A DNA stretch of 64,000 nt from an archaeon (GCA_028279705.1 JANQNF010000016.1:111864-175863), one strand, 5' to 3'; counted from the stretch's first letter, positions 1 to 8,936 are shown. Made by a program: numbers and translations. Notes: generated by a model from the letters alone, not told the origin.

Positions 1-308
1 CGGCTGACGTCGCGTTTCTGCCAACGAAGTGGGAAGCTTCTAGCTATCTGCTTCTTGAGTGCTTGGCTAACAATCTACCCGTTGTCGCTCATCGAGCGGG
101 TATCCTCAATTGTAAGGATTTACACCGCTTGGATGATATCGGCATCATCCTTGATGATTATGATGTGGACAAGTTCGCAGAGGCTCTCGTTGAAGCATAC
201 GAAAATCGTATGAACTATAAGATGGGTCGTATCTTCCTACAAGAGAACGGTATGACTAAAGAACATTGGGACGACAGTATTAAGAAACTCGTCTACGGAG
301 TTATGTAA
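1..308 (+). CDS. GT4-like glycosyltransferase, C-terminal fragment
   Basis: Open reading frame already running at the window edge (frame begins at base 3) and ending at TAA 306-308; about 101 residues are visible. The stretch around EASSYLLLECLANN followed by LPVVAHRAG matches the C-terminal nucleotide-sugar-binding segment of GT-B family 4 glycosyltransferases (E-x7-E type motif followed by a P-V-V turn). The N-terminal acceptor domain lies outside the window. The next gene starts inside the stop codon, so this is the first visible member of a translationally coupled glycan operon. Sugar and acceptor cannot be inferred. Confidence 0.75.
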   Translation, partial: ADVAFLPTKWEASSYLLLECLANNLPVVAHRAGILNCKDLHRLDDIGIILDDYDVDKFAEALVEAYENRMNYKMGRIFLQENGMTKEHWDDSIKKLVYGVM

Positions 309-487
309 TGGACCACACTACAAGATATGCCTTTTGCCTAGAGATGGCACAGAAAGCGGAAGCTAATGAGCAGCATAAAGCTGCTAACCAGTGGTATGCT
401 CGTGCTTGGCACTTTCTTTTGAAAGACACCGACTACGAAAACATGGCATCCATGAAGGATTTTTGGGAAGTATATAAGAATGCCTAG
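308..487 (+). CDS. small hypothetical protein, 59 aa
   Basis: Short gene whose ATG overlaps the previous stop (TAATG) and whose end overlaps the start of the next gene at 480. It begins MDHTTRYAFCLEMAQ and is helical, with several Trp/Tyr residues (QWYARAW, FWEVYK). There is no recognisable domain. The tight coupling on both sides is the main evidence that it is real. Its position between glycosyltransferases suggests a helper role, but that is inference. Confidence 0.6.
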   Translation: MDHTTRYAFCLEMAQKAEANEQHKAANQWYARAWHFLLKDTDYENMASMKDFWEVYKNA

Positions 488-1337
488 ACTATGGATTTGC
501 GGCATCATGCAGAACAACGCTGATGACCTTAAAGAGATTTTTGAGCCGCTAGAACACTTACTAGAGACTCGTGAAATTGGGGCTTTATGGGTTGATGGTG
601 GAAGTTCAGCAGACCAGATTATGCATGTAAAGTCGTTAGGTGTTTGGGTTAAGCATCGTGCTTGGACAAACGACCACGACTTCTCTATGAATGAATATCT
701 ACGTGACCGTGATATTAAGCATGGAGACTGGATTATCCAGTGTGATACATCTGAGCGTATTCATCCAGACTTCGTGCATAAGCTTTTAGACCAGATGCTA
801 GACAACTTTGAAGAGCAGGGAATTAATACGGTCTATCAGAGAAGCAAACCGTTACTGTTCAGAAAATTTGACGACCAGTTCTTTATGGGTACTCCGCACT
901 GGGGACTACAGAACCAAATGCCGCACACTGTTGATATTGCTACCTTTGATGGATTCGAAGACGACAAGACCTACTTTTGGTCTAATAGGGATGATATTAA
1001 CAAGTGGATTACCAACGGGATGAAATACTACTATGTTTACGGCCGTTCTAATCATATGTGGCTTGTTTATAGCCCGGCAAACTATCCTGAAAGTACAAGA
1101 AATCTTATCCGTGAACACGAGATTCAACGTATGGTATTTCGCCGTTATTGTCGTACTGAGCTTGGTTTGTCTATGGACAATTTGGATGATATCACCGAAT
1201 TCATGAAAAACGAAGAACTTACACAAACATTCATTGCTTTTCTAAATTATGAAAAAGTTCTAGCAAATTATTACAGATATATTCACGGTGAAGACCAACA
1301 AATTATTTATGATACGCAGAATTCTTGGAAATTTTGA
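480..1337 (+). CDS. GT-A-like glycosyltransferase (GT2-type)
   Basis: 285 aa. The N-terminus (LWICGIMQNNADD) and the segment IIQCDTSERI near residue 92, with an Asp-containing DXD-like turn, fit a GT-A fold transferase that would bind a nucleotide sugar through a divalent metal. It is rich in aromatics after residue 150 and has no signal peptide or membrane helix, so it is probably cytosolic. It overlaps the upstream 59-aa gene by 8 bases and sits in a run of glycosyltransferases. Donor and acceptor are unknown; family assignment is from motifs only. Confidence 0.6.
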   Translation: MPRLWICGIMQNNADDLKEIFEPLEHLLETREIGALWVDGGSSADQIMHVKSLGVWVKHRAWTNDHDFSMNEYLRDRDIKHGDWIIQCDTSERIHPDFVHKLLDQMLDNFEEQGINTVYQRSKPLLFRKFDDQFFMGTPHWGLQNQMPHTVDIATFDGFEDDKTYFWSNRDDINKWITNGMKYYYVYGRSNHMWLVYSPANYPESTRNLIREHEIQRMVFRRYCRTELGLSMDNLDDITEFMKNEELTQTFIAFLNYEKVLANYYRYIHGEDQQIIYDTQNSWKF

Positions 1338-1343
1338 TATAAT
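1335..1343 (+). promoter_or_regulatory. possible extended -10 promoter element
   Basis: TGATATAAT reads as an extended -10 (TG-N-TATAAT) in the 14-base gap between the glycosyltransferase and the deaminase gene. No -35 hexamer is visible at 17 bp. It would place transcription start close to 1351, just upstream of the first possible ATG of the deaminase. Confidence 0.4.
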
Positions 1344-1351
1344 AAAGTAAT

Positions 1352-1876
1352 ATGTTCAAAGCCGGATATCAGCTAGCCGCAGAAGAAATGGGCAAAAGTA
1401 GAATTAAAGCACAGCGCAAACAGCGCGAGTGGGACCTGTATTTCTTGGAAATGGTTGAACTAGTACGCCAGAAGTCGGAAGACCCGAATACAAAGGTGGG
1501 CTGCATTCTAGTTGCTGAAGATAATCAGCTAGTCAGCACTGGATATAACGGTCTACCGCGCAAAGTGAAAGCGCACAAGCATAGGCTCACACGAGAGAAT
1601 GGTGAGAAGTACCATTGGTTTGAACACGCTGAGCGCAATGCTATTTACAATGCGGTAAGACACGGAGTAAGACTGCTTGGTTGCACAGCTTATGTTAGTA
1701 TGTATCCATGCACAGATTGTGCTCGTGCTCTTATTCAATCGGGTATTTCAGAGATAGTAATTGATATCAACAACCTAGATTTGGACAATGTACGTTGGAG
1801 GGAAAGATACGCTCGTTCCAGTGCTATGCTCATGGAAGCTAAAGTTAGAATTCGCAAGGTGAACTGTGATGCCTAA
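1352..1876 (+). CDS. dCMP/CMP deaminase family protein
   Basis: 174 aa. It carries the zinc-dependent deaminase signature: His-Ala-Glu in HAERNAIYNAVRHG and the Cys pair in PCTDC, the three zinc ligands plus the proton-shuttle Glu. NTKVGCILV before it is typical of deoxycytidylate deaminases. Expected role: dCMP to dUMP, feeding ThyX (13356). There are two possible starts: ATG 1352, 8 bp after a -10-like hexamer, or ATG 1388, preceded by AGAAGAA; the second would give 162 aa and a normal leader. A second, shorter deaminase lies at 59194-59568. Confidence 0.85.
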   Translation: MFKAGYQLAAEEMGKSRIKAQRKQREWDLYFLEMVELVRQKSEDPNTKVGCILVAEDNQLVSTGYNGLPRKVKAHKHRLTRENGEKYHWFEHAERNAIYNAVRHGVRLLGCTAYVSMYPCTDCARALIQSGISEIVIDINNLDLDNVRWRERYARSSAMLMEAKVRIRKVNCDA

Positions 1877-2606
1877 TCTTAGTTTTGGTTTTCTAGCTTT
1901 CAACAACTGGCCAATTCTTAAGCGCACACTAGAGTCTGCGAAGAAGCTACAGCATACTCAGGGCGAAGTACAGTGGGTTATCGTAGATAATAGCACACCC
2001 GATTGTTGCTCAGATATGGTGAAAAACATCATTGCTTGGGAAAAAGAGCAGGGTGGAATCTGGCTCGATACTATATTTAACAATGGCGTAAATGGCGGAG
2101 AAGGCGCTGGTATGAATCAGTGCTTTGATGCGTGTCGTGCTGACAATATCTTGTTTTTTCAGGATGACTGGGAATGTGTTGTAGACTATCCGTTCGTTGA
2201 CACCGCTATTGAGATACTAGATAGGTTTAACGACCTATTTATGATACAGTTTAGTAAGAGAGCGTGGAGTACGACCAATCCGAATATTCGTATCGGTCGT
2301 GTTCTACATAATGAAGGCGATAAGACTGTTTTTGAAATGCAGAATAACGGATACGGAAATAATACTTTCCAAGTTCGTATGTTCAAGAAAGAACGTTGGC
2401 AGCAAGTTGGACCATATCTGGAAGATAAAGATATCGGACCACAATGGAAAGGTCACCGTCCCGGCTCCGTAAGTGAGCGCGACTACGGCATTCGCCTACA
2501 GTCTTTAGGCTATAAGGCTGCTAAAATCAATGATGGGCAGTTCATTCATACTATTGCCGAGAACGCCCGTTGGAATGTGGAGAAAGTTCCAGATGAGTCA
2601 ACTTAA
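1869..2606 (+). CDS. GT2 family glycosyltransferase
   Basis: 245 aa. SFGFLAFNNWP at the N-terminus, WVIVDNSTPD near residue 36 and the DXD-like FFQDDWE near residue 96 are the hallmarks of an inverting GT-A (family 2) transferase. The ATG at 1869 is preferred over the GTG at 1866 because AAGGTG lies about 6 bases upstream; it overlaps the deaminase stop by 8 bases. Cytosolic, no membrane segment. Donor and acceptor are unknown. Confidence 0.75.
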   Translation: MPNLSFGFLAFNNWPILKRTLESAKKLQHTQGEVQWVIVDNSTPDCCSDMVKNIIAWEKEQGGIWLDTIFNNGVNGGEGAGMNQCFDACRADNILFFQDDWECVVDYPFVDTAIEILDRFNDLFMIQFSKRAWSTTNPNIRIGRVLHNEGDKTVFEMQNNGYGNNTFQVRMFKKERWQQVGPYLEDKDIGPQWKGHRPGSVSERDYGIRLQSLGYKAAKINDGQFIHTIAENARWNVEKVPDEST

Positions 2607-2799
2607 TTTGTTAAATGAATTGAAAAGACTTGGTAACCTTGCTGGCAAAGGCGGGCGTGTTACTATTTCAGTAGTATGCGAAGACGGAATTAAGAACTCC
2701 ATTTCATGGGCTTCTGAATACAGCGATAAAGAACCTATGATGGCACGAGCAGTTGCCGTGCTTAACGATGGTATTGAAATCGCTCAGGAGGAAAAGTAA
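2593..2799 (+). CDS. hypothetical protein, 68 aa
   Basis: Start ATG 2593 overlaps the end of the glycosyltransferase; longer readings upstream run antisense-like through that gene and are rejected. The protein begins MSQLNLLNELKRLGNLA and ends QEEK, with a central VTISVVCEDGI strand. No family recognised. Its stop overlaps the next ATG (TAATG), supporting translation. Confidence 0.6.
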   Translation: MSQLNLLNELKRLGNLAGKGGRVTISVVCEDGIKNSISWASEYSDKEPMMARAVAVLNDGIEIAQEEK

Positions 2800-3065
2800 T
2801 GAGTGATAGTTTCGTATATAAAAGCAATGTAAGCGACGAAGAATTTAAGCAAGCCCTAGTTAACCTAGAGCGTGCTATTCTCGTTAAAGATACACCAGAA
2901 GAGTGGGCGAAATTTACAGGTAAGGTACTGCTCACCGTTGGTAAGCTGGCTGTCAACCACTTCGGTTTTGGCCCAGCAATTTCTCTCCTTGAGGAGATTT
3001 TTGGACAGGACCATGAGCTAATTGCTCTGGTCAAGCTATTAGGAGATAGCGATGAGAACACTTAA
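2799..3065 (+). CDS. hypothetical protein, 88 aa, paralogue of 3553-4029
   Basis: N-terminal segment YKSNVSDEEFKQAL...LERAIL is closely matched by YVSNVTEQQFEEAS...LDRALL in the 158-aa protein at 3553, so the two share a domain. The remainder has a hydrophobic helix (VLLTVGKLAV) and ends DENT. The pair flanks a lipoprotein gene, which suggests a membrane-linked module (lysis or envelope), but no known family is recognised. Confidence 0.65.
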   Translation: MSDSFVYKSNVSDEEFKQALVNLERAILVKDTPEEWAKFTGKVLLTVGKLAVNHFGFGPAISLLEEIFGQDHELIALVKLLGDSDENT

Positions 3066-3549
3066 GAGTTTGGTACTCGTTCTCGTTCTTGCGGTTGCTG
3101 CGTGTCGTTCAGTGCCAAGTGATGTTGCCACAGCACACCAGACCAGTAAGACCGAGAGTGCAGCAGCGTTGACTCTCGCAGAAGGTACTCTTCAGAAGAT
3201 TGAAGATAAGTCTGCCGAGCTAAATGACGCTTCTGTGACCGCAGCATACAACGAGTGGGCTGCTCACGTGGCTAAGATTCGTGAAGCACGCGCCGTTGTT
3301 GCGAAGTATCTGGTGGACACCAGCGCAGGCCCAGACCTCACTGGTCCATATCAGGTTGCAAATCAGATTCTTGCAGACATGGATACCGGCTTCGGTCTGG
3401 TAAACCTTCATTGGCAAGAAATGCTAGAAGATGGGCGAGCAGCCGATGCAGCAGAATTTAGGCGACTATTTCGTAGAGATATCGAGCGTTATCGCATTCT
3501 ACAGCGTAAGTTCGATGAGTGGATTAGTCAGTTTAGGGTAAAGGATTAA
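3052..3549 (+). CDS. lipoprotein, 165 aa
   Basis: Begins MRTLKSLVLVLVLAVAAC: a signal peptide ending in a lipobox (VAAC), so the mature protein should be acylated on Cys18 and anchored in the membrane facing the periplasm. The rest is largely helical and charged, ending in a basic heptad-like tail (RRLFRRDIERYRILQRK). Its start lies inside the end of the 88-aa gene, an arrangement reminiscent of overlapping spanin genes, but there is no proof of a lysis role. Confidence 0.75.
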   Translation: MRTLKSLVLVLVLAVAACRSVPSDVATAHQTSKTESAAALTLAEGTLQKIEDKSAELNDASVTAAYNEWAAHVAKIREARAVVAKYLVDTSAGPDLTGPYQVANQILADMDTGFGLVNLHWQEMLEDGRAADAAEFRRLFRRDIERYRILQRKFDEWISQFRVKD

Positions 3550-3552
3550 GCC

Positions 3553-4029
3553 ATGCCAGAAACTAGTCTATCGTGGGGTTACGTAAGCAACGTAACCGAA
3601 CAGCAGTTTGAAGAGGCATCAGCCGCTCTCGACCGCGCTCTACTACGTGAAATCGGCTTGCCCGAGAGTATTGAGATTCGTGAGTTTGAGAATGGCGTGT
3701 TCGCCATGACAGAAAAGGTTAAGAGCCTTGTCAAAGACTTCTCTGTAGGTAAGTTTATCGGTATTCTACCGCTGCTTATTGCTGATGGTGAAGCACTGTG
3801 GTCAAAGGTTAAGCCAAAGCTTACCGAGCCCATGGACCGCAAGATTTTCATTAGCAACGTAATTCGTTACGTCTACAAGAAGCACAACCCTGACCTACCA
3901 GTTCTCATCGAGCCTTTCGAGACAATCGTTGAGAACATGATTCTAGACGCAGTACCCGGCCTAATTGACAGCTTGGAAGGACAGCTTGAAAAGCTTGAAG
4001 CTAAGCTAAGGTCAATTTTCGGTGGATAA
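3553..4029 (+). CDS. hypothetical protein, 158 aa, paralogue of 2799-3065
   Basis: Shares the N-terminal motif Y-x-SNV-x3-QF-x10-RA-L with the 88-aa protein at 2799, then adds about 80 residues ending in an amphipathic helix (LEGQLEKLEAKLRSIF). It lies 3 bases after the lipoprotein stop and overlaps the GTG start of the next glycosyltransferase. No named family; the paralogous pair around a lipoprotein is the informative context. Confidence 0.65.
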   Translation: MPETSLSWGYVSNVTEQQFEEASAALDRALLREIGLPESIEIREFENGVFAMTEKVKSLVKDFSVGKFIGILPLLIADGEALWSKVKPKLTEPMDRKIFISNVIRYVYKKHNPDLPVLIEPFETIVENMILDAVPGLIDSLEGQLEKLEAKLRSIFGG

Positions 4030-5014
4030 TATCCGCGTAGCAACCAACTTGCTGGACTCCCCGGCTCATTCAGGGCCGGGGAAGTTCGGCCGTTTACTAG
4101 CGAAGCACATCGCTCCGCTAGGCGTGGACCTATTGCCAAGCCACACTCTCATGCGTGGCGCTCGTGCATATCTGGGCTCAGCCATTATTCCGCCCAACAT
4201 CGTCAACTTCGCTAAGCAGAATGAAATTCCTATCATTCTAAGATTAGATGGTGTTGGCGAGATTTTCCCTTATGGTACATTCAACGACGATTTTTCTAGA
4301 GTCAAGTACGCACACGCCAATGCTGATTATGTAATTTACCAAAGTAACTTTGCACGTCAGTATGTACAGCGTACAACTAGATTTATTCCAACTCGTTGCG
4401 GCGTCATCTTAAATGGCATCGAAGTAAGCCCTCCGGTAATTCGCGCACCCGAAAAGACAGACAGAGACTTCATCTCTATTTGTAACAACTGGACCGAATT
4501 TAGATATCATATCTTTAAGAAAGCCATTCTAGATAACTTCAAAACTCTAAAAGCGCAGCACCCACATCTCAGATGGGTCATTATCGGTAAGAATGAAAAA
4601 TTCAAAAGGCTCGTTGGTAGTGTAGACGGTATAGAGTTTGTCGGATTTACAGAAGACCTAGACAAGCTAAGGCGCGAAGCCTACGGCGTTATTCATCTAG
4701 TTGGCAAAGATTCTTGTCCGAATAGTTTGATTGAGTCTATGTCTTTTTCTCTTCCGGCTATTGTGTGGCATGAATCTGGTGGTCCAGAGATTGCATTGAG
4801 CGGCGGCGTGGTGCTACAGAACACCGAGCCTAAGTCTGTACTCAATGCTTTCAACACCATCGAACAGAATTATCAAAACATGTCGTTGGCAGCACATAAG
4901 TCAATCATGAGTAACTGTAATATTCTTGATGTGGCGGTTAAATATAAGAAAGCTATTCTAGAGGCTCTAAATGAGGACGATAGCACTAGCGGTATCTACG
5001 TACAATCACCCTAA
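4022..5014 (+). CDS. GT4 family glycosyltransferase
   Basis: 330 aa. GT-B architecture: N-terminal SGPGKFGRLLAKHI glycine turn, linker VILNGIEVSP, and the C-terminal donor site with SLIESMSFSLPAIVWHESGG, the E-x7-E type motif of retaining family 4 enzymes. The start is GTG 4022, the only start matching the conserved N-terminus, overlapping the previous gene by 8 bases. Likely adds a sugar from a nucleotide donor in the cytoplasm; acceptor unknown. It belongs to the operon running from base 1. Confidence 0.8.
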   Translation: MDNIRVATNLLDSPAHSGPGKFGRLLAKHIAPLGVDLLPSHTLMRGARAYLGSAIIPPNIVNFAKQNEIPIILRLDGVGEIFPYGTFNDDFSRVKYAHANADYVIYQSNFARQYVQRTTRFIPTRCGVILNGIEVSPPVIRAPEKTDRDFISICNNWTEFRYHIFKKAILDNFKTLKAQHPHLRWVIIGKNEKFKRLVGSVDGIEFVGFTEDLDKLRREAYGVIHLVGKDSCPNSLIESMSFSLPAIVWHESGGPEIALSGGVVLQNTEPKSVLNAFNTIEQNYQNMSLAAHKSIMSNCNILDVAVKYKKAILEALNEDDSTSGIYVQSP

Positions 5015-5651
5015 GTATCTTAAGGGATTCGTTGAATCTTTCGAGCAGTACACAGAACATTCAGATAGTCTGGACCTGTCTTTACAGATTCACAGCGATG
5101 ACCCTAGGTACAAAATCGAAGATTACCTACCCGAAACTCTAAAGTTTGCTTGGACTGCCATCGAAGATGGACAGAACATTCTATTCGGAGCTAGGCGTAA
5201 TCGTATGATTGACGAAACGCTGGCAACTAATCCAGACTATGTTCTGCTATTCGATGATGACATGCGTTTCATCAAAGAGAACTGGCTTCTGTATGCTATT
5301 AATCAGATGGATGCCTATAAAGAAGTTGGCATTATGGGACTTCATTGGGCACGACTGAAAGATGGTAAGACTCGTCAGGCGCATCACGCACCAGTAAATA
5401 CGGTCTATGCTCTTGGAGCAGACCCTATTCATATCAAGCGAGTTGCTCCCGGCAATTCTTGGATTTGTAGGCCAGAAGCACTCAGGCAAACGGGTCACTT
5501 CATTACTGCTAAGACTAGGGAAGAATGGAAAGCACAGTCTCCCGGTCCTGACACAGAATACCATAACAGAATGCTTGCAAAGACTGACTTCTGGCTTGCA
5601 GCCACAGTCGATGACCTTGTGTGGCATTCAGGATTGGACGAAATGAGATGA
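4971..5651 (+). CDS. GT2-like glycosyltransferase
   Basis: 226 aa. ALAVSTYNHPKYL at the N-terminus is the usual family 2 entry strand, and VLLFDDDMRF near residue 92 gives the DXD metal site. The C-terminal HSGLDEMR contains a His often seen in GT-A enzymes. It overlaps the previous gene by 44 bases in another frame; the start ATG 4971 is chosen because the conserved strand begins four residues later. Substrate unknown. Confidence 0.72.
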   Translation: MRTIALAVSTYNHPKYLKGFVESFEQYTEHSDSLDLSLQIHSDDPRYKIEDYLPETLKFAWTAIEDGQNILFGARRNRMIDETLATNPDYVLLFDDDMRFIKENWLLYAINQMDAYKEVGIMGLHWARLKDGKTRQAHHAPVNTVYALGADPIHIKRVAPGNSWICRPEALRQTGHFITAKTREEWKAQSPGPDTEYHNRMLAKTDFWLAATVDDLVWHSGLDEMR

Positions 5652-6325
5652 GAGAAGACGTATACGTCGGTAAGTTCAAAGTAGTATATCGCCCTGATAT
5701 TCCCGGTGACTACACAGTTATCGAAGAACATTGTAAGGGTAGCTCCTACTCGGACCATCTAAATTTAGAGGAAACCGACCGCTGGTTAGACCTAGGTTCT
5801 CACATCGGTTGCTTTGCGCTAGATATCGCTCGTACAGTTGATTATGTACATTGCGTAGAAGCTGAACATTCTAATGTACGCCTAGCTCTTAGAAATGTTT
5901 CTCTGAATCCCTACGCTAATGTAGTTACTCAGCACGCAGCGGTTGTACCCAGCACCTTCCCTGACGACCACATTACATTATATCTGGCTAAGAAGTCTCA
6001 TAGTAACTCTTTGCATCCAGAAATGTATAATGTCCAGCATGGTCCAGCGGGAACTGTCAAAGTTCCAGTCGTTCATGCGAACGAGTTGATTGAGAAGCAC
6101 AACATCAACAAGATTAAGCTAGACATTGAAGGAGCCGAATATGATGTAGTTCCTGATATCGACTGGTCTAAGATTGACGAGTTTATCATGGAAGCGCATA
6201 CACAGGTTCCCAAGGCTGACGTAACTGGACTATTCAACTTCTTCGAAGAGCAGGGATTTTCAGTGTTGCAGACTACCGCTGGTGTTCCGCAACCTAATTT
6301 CCTACTTCATGGAGTTAGAGAATAA
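5648..6325 (+). CDS. FkbM family SAM-dependent methyltransferase
   Basis: 225 aa. WLDLGSHIGCFALDIA near residue 47 is the SAM-binding glycine loop, CVEAEHSN the acidic end of the second strand, and KLDIEGAEYDVV the FkbM signature. Expected to O-methylate a sugar or similar metabolite. ATG 5648 overlaps the previous stop (ATGAGATGA); starts further upstream lie within that gene. It sits between glycosyltransferases, so methylation of the phage-modified glycan is a reasonable inference. Confidence 0.82.
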   Translation: MREDVYVGKFKVVYRPDIPGDYTVIEEHCKGSSYSDHLNLEETDRWLDLGSHIGCFALDIARTVDYVHCVEAEHSNVRLALRNVSLNPYANVVTQHAAVVPSTFPDDHITLYLAKKSHSNSLHPEMYNVQHGPAGTVKVPVVHANELIEKHNINKIKLDIEGAEYDVVPDIDWSKIDEFIMEAHTQVPKADVTGLFNFFEEQGFSVLQTTAGVPQPNFLLHGVRE

Positions 6326-7344
6326 TGGAACACTTTACACCTTATTTCAAAAGAGATATAAAAGATATTCCGCCAGCTAGAACCGACTTACTTGACATGG
6401 TCGGTGACCGAAAGCTAATTGTTCTTGGTCCCTTTACTGGTGGTTACGGACACTTCTTTTGCCAATACTTAACAGCATTGGCAGGTATTCGTGAAGCCAA
6501 CCCCGACGCATACATTATCGCATCGGCGGCACATGTGTTTGCGCACTATTGTCTACGTTTTGCCGATGCGTTTTACGGCTTCAAGCACAACTGGGCTCAC
6601 ATCAAGCCCGCGGCCAGCGTATCAGACGGCTTAAAGGTAAACCCTGACCTTACACGTTTTCTCGACTACGTTGAGCGTGATTTCCGTTCACCGGACACAC
6701 TCTTAAACACTTTGCGTGATAACGATGCGTGCCACAATCTGTACATTGGTCAATTCGGCAGCGCCATGCCGATGCTCCGCGAGAAGCCATACAACCCAGA
6801 TTCTAACCTAATCATTGTCTGGGGTAGGATGAAGAAGGGCGCTGACTGGCGCAATGGGAACGCTAAACAGTGGCGCGAAACGATTAGGCACCTACAGGGT
6901 CGCGGATTCGACATTGCCGTTGCAGGTGCTCGTGGTTCGTCTATGTTCTTCGAGGATATGGACAACATTCGGGACCTCACCGACTTTGACGATGTGAAGC
7001 GCGGTGCCATCATTAATGAAGCCCTACAGGAAGCACGCTGTGCCTTAGTTGACATGAGCGGCACCATGTGCGAATGTTACCTAGTAGGCTGCCCACTCCT
7101 AACCTACAATGCAGACCCAAGGCACATCGTAGTCATTCCGCGCCGCAATATCTTTGGCGTACGTGAAGACTTCATGGTTCCTAAGCCTTGGCCGCACTGG
7201 CAGAAGAATCCGATGGTCGATGGCGACATGTCATTCATGCCGGACTGGCTAGTTGCGGTAGACAAGTTCGTGGACGGGTGCGCGACAGAGCCGCCCTTTA
7301 AGAGAGAGGTATCGACTAGTCGTGGCGTCTTTAAACCCTTCTGA
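6325..7344 (+). CDS. GT9-like/GT-B protein, 339 aa
   Basis: Starts in the FkbM stop (TAATG). LIVLGPFTGGYGHFFCQYL near residue 31 resembles the N-terminal glycine-rich strand of GT-B enzymes; LIIVWGRMKK and the later ALVDMSGTMCECYLVGCPLLTY resemble the donor half, in which family 9 enzymes have a conserved GP-T turn. A second protein with the same layout is encoded at 17250-18200. Probable glycosyltransferase or related sugar-binding protein; confidence is limited because classic catalytic motifs are weak. Confidence 0.5.
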   Translation: MEHFTPYFKRDIKDIPPARTDLLDMVGDRKLIVLGPFTGGYGHFFCQYLTALAGIREANPDAYIIASAAHVFAHYCLRFADAFYGFKHNWAHIKPAASVSDGLKVNPDLTRFLDYVERDFRSPDTLLNTLRDNDACHNLYIGQFGSAMPMLREKPYNPDSNLIIVWGRMKKGADWRNGNAKQWRETIRHLQGRGFDIAVAGARGSSMFFEDMDNIRDLTDFDDVKRGAIINEALQEARCALVDMSGTMCECYLVGCPLLTYNADPRHIVVIPRRNIFGVREDFMVPKPWPHWQKNPMVDGDMSFMPDWLVAVDKFVDGCATEPPFKREVSTSRGVFKPF

Positions 7345-7792
7345 CCCTAAGTGGGATAACGCTATTCTATTCTGTGGCAGAGATGCTGCTAAATATCCGT
7401 GGCTATCAAACTTTTATGTTCACCCGCTCATTGATTCAGATGCGCGCGAGTGGCGTACGGCAGAACACTATTATCAGGCCCTTAAGTTTGAAGATAAGCT
7501 ACTGCAAGAAGAGATTAGGAAAGTTAGAACACCTAAGCAGGCTAAAGAGCTAGCGCATCTAATGGCACCAGCCAGTGGCCGCAAAGATTGGCTGGAAGTT
7601 AGAATTAACATGATGCGCATTGTGTTGCGAAGAAAATTTGCTGACCCTGAGTTGCGTGACAAACTAGAAAATACGGGTGGCAAATGGCTGGTTGAACACC
7701 GCCTAAAGGATGGTTTCTGGGGGTGCGGTCCACGCATGACAGGACACAACTGGCTAGGCAAACTGTTGATGGAGATTAGAGATGAAGTCTGA
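7322..7792 (+). CDS. NADAR (YbiA/DUF1768) family protein
   Basis: 156 aa, GTG start 7322. The family pattern is complete: WLSNFY, WRTAEHYYQALKF, KQAKELA, DWLEVRINMM, KF...L, DGFWGCG, and GHNWLGKLLMEIRD. NADAR proteins hydrolyse N-glycosidic bonds linked to ADP-ribose or riboflavin intermediates, and some members remove ADP-ribose from nucleic acid in DarT-type systems. In a phage this could be a counter-defence enzyme (inference). It overlaps both neighbours. Confidence 0.88.
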   Translation: MASLNPSDPKWDNAILFCGRDAAKYPWLSNFYVHPLIDSDAREWRTAEHYYQALKFEDKLLQEEIRKVRTPKQAKELAHLMAPASGRKDWLEVRINMMRIVLRRKFADPELRDKLENTGGKWLVEHRLKDGFWGCGPRMTGHNWLGKLLMEIRDEV

Positions 7793-8936
7793 AGTACATA
7801 TCATCGGAGCAGGTTTGGCAGGATGTTGTCTTGCGCGCGTTGCCGCGGAGAATGATTGTAAGGTAATTCTGTATGAAGCCGCCCGCCATGTCGGAGGTAT
7901 CTGCCGCGAGAAGGAAAAGGAAGGTATTAGATACCATCCACTTGGTCCGCATGTATTTCATAGTCATCTGAAAGAGCGCACAGACTTCTTCAAGCGTTTC
8001 ACAGACGTCGTTAAGTACGTACAGCGTACCAAGACGCTAGTGGACGTGAACGGCAAGACAGGCTACGTACCGTGGCCACCAACTCAAGAGTCTATCGAGA
8101 AGCTAGATGAGTTAGAGCCGGGCATCAAGCAGAAGATTCTAGACGAAATAGCCGCTCGTCCCGATGAACTCGACATGACTAACTTCGAGACTTGCGTTCG
8201 AACACTAGTTGGCGACACACTCTATGAGCTATTCATTAAGAACTATACAGAGAAGTTCTGGAAGGTACCAGCGACTACACTATCTTCCGAGTGGGCTCCA
8301 AAGAGAATGGATGTACGTCCCAACTATGATGATAGGGTCTTCAAAGACCAGATTCAGTTCATGCCGGATTATAATAAGTTCTTCGAGAACGTGATTGACC
8401 ATCCGAACATCGAAGTGCGTTACAAGCACAGTATGAAGAAAGTAGACGCCTATCGTCTCGCGGAAGAGGGTCATATTGTAGTTTGGACCGGCAACCTAGA
8501 TAAGCTGCGTGATACTGATAAGTTGAAATACACCGGGCCGACCATCCACGTCGAGTTGCATAAGCAGGAGCACTATCAGGACTTCCCAGTTGTCAACTAT
8601 CCTAACACCACGCATGATTATCACCGCATCACGGAGTACAAGAAGATGACCGGTCAGGAGCACCCATGGACCGTCATCACTAAAGAGTATCCGGGCCGTT
8701 CGCGTATGTACCCCATCAACACTAAAGAGACCGCGGCGGAGCGAGAGAGGCTGGTATTAGAATTAGCCCGAGAAGGCAAAGTAATCCCATACGGTAGACT
8801 AGGCCTCTACCGCTACCTAGACATGCATATCGTAGTAGGTATGGGACTTTATTTTGGGACTATTGTCGGAAAGTGGGACAAACTTTCTGAGGATGAAAGA
8901 GTTGATGCATGTAGAAAACTCTTAGAAATTGAATAG
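7782..8936 (+). CDS. glf: UDP-galactopyranose mutase
   Basis: 384 aa, the usual length. VHIIGAGLAGCCLARVA is the FAD-binding GxGxxG; RYHPLGPHVFHS and the C-terminal YGRLGLYRYLDMH are UGM signatures. The enzyme interconverts UDP-galactopyranose and UDP-galactofuranose, using reduced flavin. It supplies Galf to one of the surrounding glycosyltransferases. Start ATG 7782 overlaps the NADAR gene by 11 bases. With the FkbM and GT genes it argues that the phage builds or remodels a Galf-containing glycan. Confidence 0.92.
   Translation: MKSEVHIIGAGLAGCCLARVAAENDCKVILYEAARHVGGICREKEKEGIRYHPLGPHVFHSHLKERTDFFKRFTDVVKYVQRTKTLVDVNGKTGYVPWPPTQESIEKLDELEPGIKQKILDEIAARPDELDMTNFETCVRTLVGDTLYELFIKNYTEKFWKVPATTLSSEWAPKRMDVRPNYDDRVFKDQIQFMPDYNKFFENVIDHPNIEVRYKHSMKKVDAYRLAEEGHIVVWTGNLDKLRDTDKLKYTGPTIHVELHKQEHYQDFPVVNYPNTTHDYHRITEYKKMTGQEHPWTVITKEYPGRSRMYPINTKETAAERERLVLELAREGKVIPYGRLGLYRYLDMHIVVGMGLYFGTIVGKWDKLSEDERVDACRKLLEIE

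Noticed and set aside
906..1226. Antisense reading frames over genes in the left half, and similar shadows elsewhere
   Set aside because: They lie wholly opposite to well-supported genes, with no ribosome sites or family motifs.
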